Assembly: GCA_913056285.1 (NCBI GenBank)
Contig: CAJXNE010000029.1
Location: forward strand, 1-15,955
Direction: 5' to 3'
Length of the DNA: 15,955 bases
Origin: an uncultured Zetaproteobacteria bacterium
GTDB taxonomy: Bacteria; Pseudomonadota; Zetaproteobacteria; Mariprofundales; Mariprofundaceae
A program made the position numbers and the translations under genes. The notes beneath the pieces are model-generated. The model saw only the letters and a list, made by a program, of their open reading frames with translations. It was not told the origin of the DNA and searched no databases. This document shows, piece after piece, positions 13,224 to 15,955 of the stretch (position 1 is the stretch's first letter; every line of letters begins with the position of its first letter).

Positions 13224-14458
13224 ATCAGGGTGGGCGCAAGGCAGCCATTGAATGCCTGAGATCTGTTTTTCAGCATTCTGTGAAGGCTGATGCAGTACTG
13301 GAGAAAAGCTTACAGTATGTGCAGCCGCGTGAGCGCGGATTACTGTATGAACTGGTTTACGGCGTATTGCGTCGTCGTTATTCGCTGGAAGCCGATTTCT
13401 CCCGATTCTGTAAAAGTAAACCCGATGATATCAGTGAGGCGGCATTGCTACTCGGCACATATCAATTGCGCCATATGCGTGTGCCATCGCATGCAGCCGT
13501 TTCAGAAACCGTAGCTGCCGTCAAACAACTGAGTCCAAAAGCCGCCGGATTTGTGAATGCTATTTTACGTCGTGTCGCAGACAGCGAGCCGCCTGCAAAA
13601 CTCAAACCCAATCAACGGGCTGAATTGCCCAAATGGATATATGCCCGGTGGCGTGACGCTTTCGGTGGCGATGCCGTTCAGAGCTTTTGCGGCGCATTAA
13701 AACAGCCACCACCGCTTTGCGTGGCCGTGTTTGTGGAACGGGATGAGTGGATGGCTCAGCTTCGGGAAATGGGCATTCAATCCGAGACAGGTGAGCTATC
13801 ACCCTATGCTGTTTTGTTGCCGGTCGGGACGCCGGTTACATCATTGCCTGGATTTGATGATGGCAATTTTACAGTGATGGATCAGGCGGCACAGGCGGCT
13901 GTGATGAGCTTGGATTTGGTCAATCCTTCCGGTCTGATTATCGATCTGTGCGCTGCACCCGGTGGCAAAACCGCACTGTTGTCACACCGTTTTCCTGATG
14001 CACAAATTATTGCCGTAGAGCTCAATGGCAGGCGTATGCCCCGCCTGAGTGAAAATCTTGGTCGGTTGAAATGTTCCAATGTGTCTGTGATTCAGGCTGA
14101 TGCACTTACCCTTCCGCTTGCAGACTGCAGCGTTGATGCTGTGCTGCTGGATGCGCCTTGTTCGGCATCCGGTATTTTACGCCGCCATCCCGATGGCAAA
14201 TTTCTGCATGATGCCGATGATGTGGAAGCGCTGTCGCGAATGCAACGCAAAATGGTGTGCGAATCCCTGCGGGTACTCAAATCGAGTGCAGATCTGACGT
14301 ATGCTGTCTGTTCGATACACCCGGAGGAGAATGAGCAGGTGGTCGATGGTATGAGTGGCGTTTCAGGCATGAAGCGTTTGTTTCCCGCCACGCACAATGA
14401 TGGTTTTTTCCATGCCTGCATTGAAAAGCGTAGTATTGAGAACTATGAACGAAGGTGA
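13220..14458 (+). CDS. rsmB: 16S rRNA (cytosine-5)-methyltransferase RsmB
   Basis: RsmB methylates C967 of 16S rRNA (E. coli numbering) using S-adenosylmethionine. The 412-residue product has an N-terminal NusB-like RNA-binding domain (about 5-125, with RERGLLYELVYGVLRRR) and a C-terminal methyltransferase domain. The SAM-binding motif DLCAAPGGKT is at 242-251, motif IV DAPCSASG at 311-318, and the catalytic Cys364 in TYAVCSIHPEENEQ. Length is close to E. coli RsmB. The start is TTG 13220: the frame is closed upstream by TAG at 13196, with no ATG or GTG after it. No Shine-Dalgarno sequence precedes it, but a short frame overlaps the TTG by four bases. The 3' end overlaps thiL by 14 bases. The usual neighbours def and fmt are absent. 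Confidence 0.93.
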   Translation: MNQGGRKAAIECLRSVFQHSVKADAVLEKSLQYVQPRERGLLYELVYGVLRRRYSLEADFSRFCKSKPDDISEAALLLGTYQLRHMRVPSHAAVSETVAAVKQLSPKAAGFVNAILRRVADSEPPAKLKPNQRAELPKWIYARWRDAFGGDAVQSFCGALKQPPPLCVAVFVERDEWMAQLREMGIQSETGELSPYAVLLPVGTPVTSLPGFDDGNFTVMDQAAQAAVMSLDLVNPSGLIIDLCAAPGGKTALLSHRFPDAQIIAVELNGRRMPRLSENLGRLKCSNVSVIQADALTLPLADCSVDAVLLDAPCSASGILRRHPDGKFLHDADDVEALSRMQRKMVCESLRVLKSSADLTYAVCSIHPEENEQVVDGMSGVSGMKRLFPATHNDGFFHACIEKRSIENYERR

Positions 14459-15374
14459 ATTCGACCTGATCAGGCGTTTATTCAAACATGCGGGTGGTAG
14501 CCGCAAAGCCTTTACCCGGGTGGGGATTGGTGATGATGCTTCGGTTCATCGACCGCCAGCCGGCATGGATTTGGTAGTCAGTAGCGATTCGAGTGTGCAA
14601 GACGCGCACTGGCCGGATGATTTTCCGCTCGATCAGGCTGCTGACAGGGCCATTTGTTCAGCTTTGTCCGATCTGGCTGCCATGGGTGCAGAACCGGTGT
14701 GCGCATGGCTGAATGTGATGGCGAATGATAACCATGCCGTGGAATCCATGGGAGCAGGTTCGACTCGTGCGCTAAAACGTTATGATGTGGAACTGGCAGG
14801 TGGCGACACCTGTCGTTCAGCCACCAATGCCATCAGCGTGACCGTGGCAGGCCAATTGCCGGAGGGCTCTGCCATGCGCCGGGATACTGCCCTGGCCGAA
14901 GATGATATCTGGTTGGCCGGCAGGGCAGGGTTTCATGCGCTCGGGTTACAGCAATGGTTAAATGATATGAAAGACGGGGATTTTGTACCATGCTTTGAAA
15001 CGATTACGCCGCAATTGGCAACGGGGATTCAACTGCGTAAAGCAGGGGTTGCCTGCTGCATTGATATCAGCGACGGTCTGCTGCAGGACGCCGGACATAT
15101 CGCTACAGCATCGGGCATAGGCATGGATATCGAGATCACATCCCTGCCGGACTGGCATGTACTTTGTCAGGCGGTGGGGGATGCGCAGGCTTTGCAATTG
15201 ATGGCGCATGGTGGCGAAGATTACGCCTTGCTGTTTACGGCTCCGGCGGGCATCTATTTTCCCGATGGACTGGCGGTTTGTATTGGTCATTGCAGAGAAG
15301 GTTCAGGCGTGATTTTGCGGATGCATGGCGAAACAACAAACGTGGAGAAGGCGGGATTTGACCATTTTGGCTGA
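14445..15374 (+). CDS. thiL: Thiamine-monophosphate kinase ThiL
   Basis: ThiL phosphorylates thiamine monophosphate to thiamine diphosphate with ATP, the last step of cofactor synthesis. The 309-residue product follows the family closely: GEFDLIRRLF at the N-terminus, GIGDDAS (27-33) for metal and phosphate binding, SSDSSVQDAHWPDDF (47-60), LSDLAAMGAEP (74-84), AGGDT (118-122), DISDGLLQDAGHIA (207-220) and HGGEDYALLFT (255-265). ATG 14445 is chosen because MNEGEFDLI matches the usual ThiL start; the frame is open to ATG 14397 within rsmB. The thiL-pgpA order is common in proteobacteria. No other thiamine genes are in the window. Confidence 0.95.
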   Translation: MNEGEFDLIRRLFKHAGGSRKAFTRVGIGDDASVHRPPAGMDLVVSSDSSVQDAHWPDDFPLDQAADRAICSALSDLAAMGAEPVCAWLNVMANDNHAVESMGAGSTRALKRYDVELAGGDTCRSATNAISVTVAGQLPEGSAMRRDTALAEDDIWLAGRAGFHALGLQQWLNDMKDGDFVPCFETITPQLATGIQLRKAGVACCIDISDGLLQDAGHIATASGIGMDIEITSLPDWHVLCQAVGDAQALQLMAHGGEDYALLFTAPAGIYFPDGLAVCIGHCREGSGVILRMHGETTNVEKAGFDHFG

Positions 15375-15843
15375 ACGTACAATCAATCACTGGATAGCTG
15401 CCGGCTTTGGCAGCGGCTGGTTGCCCAAAGCACCGGGAACATGGGGTTCGCTGGCCTGTTTGTTGCCGGCATGGTTTATATTGGTCTGGACAGGCGTGGC
15501 GGGTCTGTTGGTTGCCAGCGGACTTGTTTTAGTCATCGGTTGTATGGTGTGTGCTATCGTATTGCCCACATTGGCAGATAAAGATCCGGGCTGGATTGTC
15601 ATTGATGAATGGGCAGGCCAATGGCTATGTTTGGGTTTGTTGGTTCCGTTTATTGGTGATGGTCTTATATCTTTTCTGATTGCATTTATTGCCTTTCGCC
15701 TGTTCGATATTTTCAAACCGTGGCCGGTATCATGGGCAGAGGCGGCGGGTCCGCCATGGTGGTCGATTATGGCCGATGATGTACTGGCCGGGCTGCTTGG
15801 GGCTTTGGTTGTGATTGCCGGTATACAACTGATTGGACTTTGA
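15325..15843 (+). CDS. pgpA: Phosphatidylglycerophosphatase A
   Basis: PgpA removes phosphate from phosphatidylglycerophosphate to give phosphatidylglycerol at the inner membrane. The 172-residue product has the family motifs in order: GFGSGWLPKAPGTWGS (27-42), a long hydrophobic region (about 43-80), DPGWIVIDEWAGQW (87-100) with the conserved acidic residues, FRLFDIFKPWPV (124-135) and MADDVLAGLLGA (149-160). Several membrane helices are evident. The start is uncertain. ATG 15325 overlaps thiL by 50 bases and has a weak ribosome-binding site. TTG 15358 follows GGAGAAGGCGGG and would give a product opening MTILAERT, close in length to the family. The next gene begins one base after the stop. 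Confidence 0.92.
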   Translation: MAKQQTWRRRDLTILAERTINHWIAAGFGSGWLPKAPGTWGSLACLLPAWFILVWTGVAGLLVASGLVLVIGCMVCAIVLPTLADKDPGWIVIDEWAGQWLCLGLLVPFIGDGLISFLIAFIAFRLFDIFKPWPVSWAEAAGPPWWSIMADDVLAGLLGALVVIAGIQLIGL

Positions 15844-15844
15844 A

Positions 15845-15955
15845 ATGAATAAACGCGCTGCCTTGATTATATCCGAACAGGGATTTGAGAATCTGGCCGT
15901 TGCAGGCATCTCAATCGCTTGGTTGAAAGCATGGATTATGGTTGCCGGAGCAGGG
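15845..15955 (+). CDS. Start of an unidentified gene (partial)
   Basis: ATG 15845, one base after the pgpA stop, opens a frame that stays open for 37 codons to the window edge (MNKRAALIISEQGFENLAV, then a hydrophobic stretch ending MVAGAG). The close spacing suggests it belongs to the rsmB-thiL-pgpA operon. The visible part is too short to name. It does not look like CinA, a frequent neighbour of pgpA, whose N-terminus has a GDEL/I motif that is missing here. Confidence 0.6.
   Translation, partial: MNKRAALIISEQGFENLAVAGISIAWLKAWIMVAGAG

Noticed and set aside
15845..15955. cinA at the right edge
   Set aside because: Expected by position after pgpA, but the visible residues lack the CinA N-terminal motif.

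Overview
The window is a gene-dense stretch of a Gram-negative bacterial chromosome of moderate G+C. It carries Tol envelope genes, RuvABC, YebC, RsmB, ThiL, PgpA and a periplasmic multihaem cytochrome c. The order yebC / ruvC-ruvA-ruvB-ybgC-tolQ-tolR-tolA matches the arrangement known from gamma-proteobacteria such as Pseudomonas, so a proteobacterium is the safe call. A lineage near the Zetaproteobacteria is possible, but that is only an impression.

Left part (1-2011, plus strand except a 13-codon minus-strand gene start at the edge): a secreted DUF2141 protein, methionine sulfoxide reductase MsrA, and an exported SOUL-family haem-binding protein. These look like separate small units rather than one operon.

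Middle part (2210-8444, all minus strand): yebC, a PIN toxin / ribbon-helix-helix antitoxin pair, then ruvC-ruvA-ruvB-ybgC-tolQ-tolR-tolA. From ruvC to tolQ the junctions are mostly 4-base ATGA overlaps or a few bases, so this is one operon joining Holliday-junction processing to the Tol motor. The toxin-antitoxin pair is visibly AT-rich and separates yebC from ruvC. ruvC keeps its own sigma70-like promoter downstream of the pair. The cluster stops at tolA; tolB and pal, which usually follow, are replaced by a convergent SOUL gene.

Right part (8558-15955, plus strand): a PlsC-type acyltransferase; an unassigned two-gene ion-channel motor (MotA/TolQ/ExbB-like stator plus an ExbD/MotB-like subunit with a very long coiled coil); a small exported Cys/Met/His-rich repeat protein followed by a clear intrinsic terminator; a pentahaem cytochrome c preceded by a structured leader that looks like a riboswitch or attenuator; a possible 43-codon gene overlapping the start of rsmB; then rsmB-thiL-pgpA and the start of another gene, all overlapping or nearly so.

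The strongest candidates for something undescribed are the coiled-coil motor pair (9311-11204), the leader with terminator before the cytochrome (11689-11767), the CNPC-repeat protein (11274-11582), and the apparently leaderless toxin-first TA unit with its operator (6779-7474).
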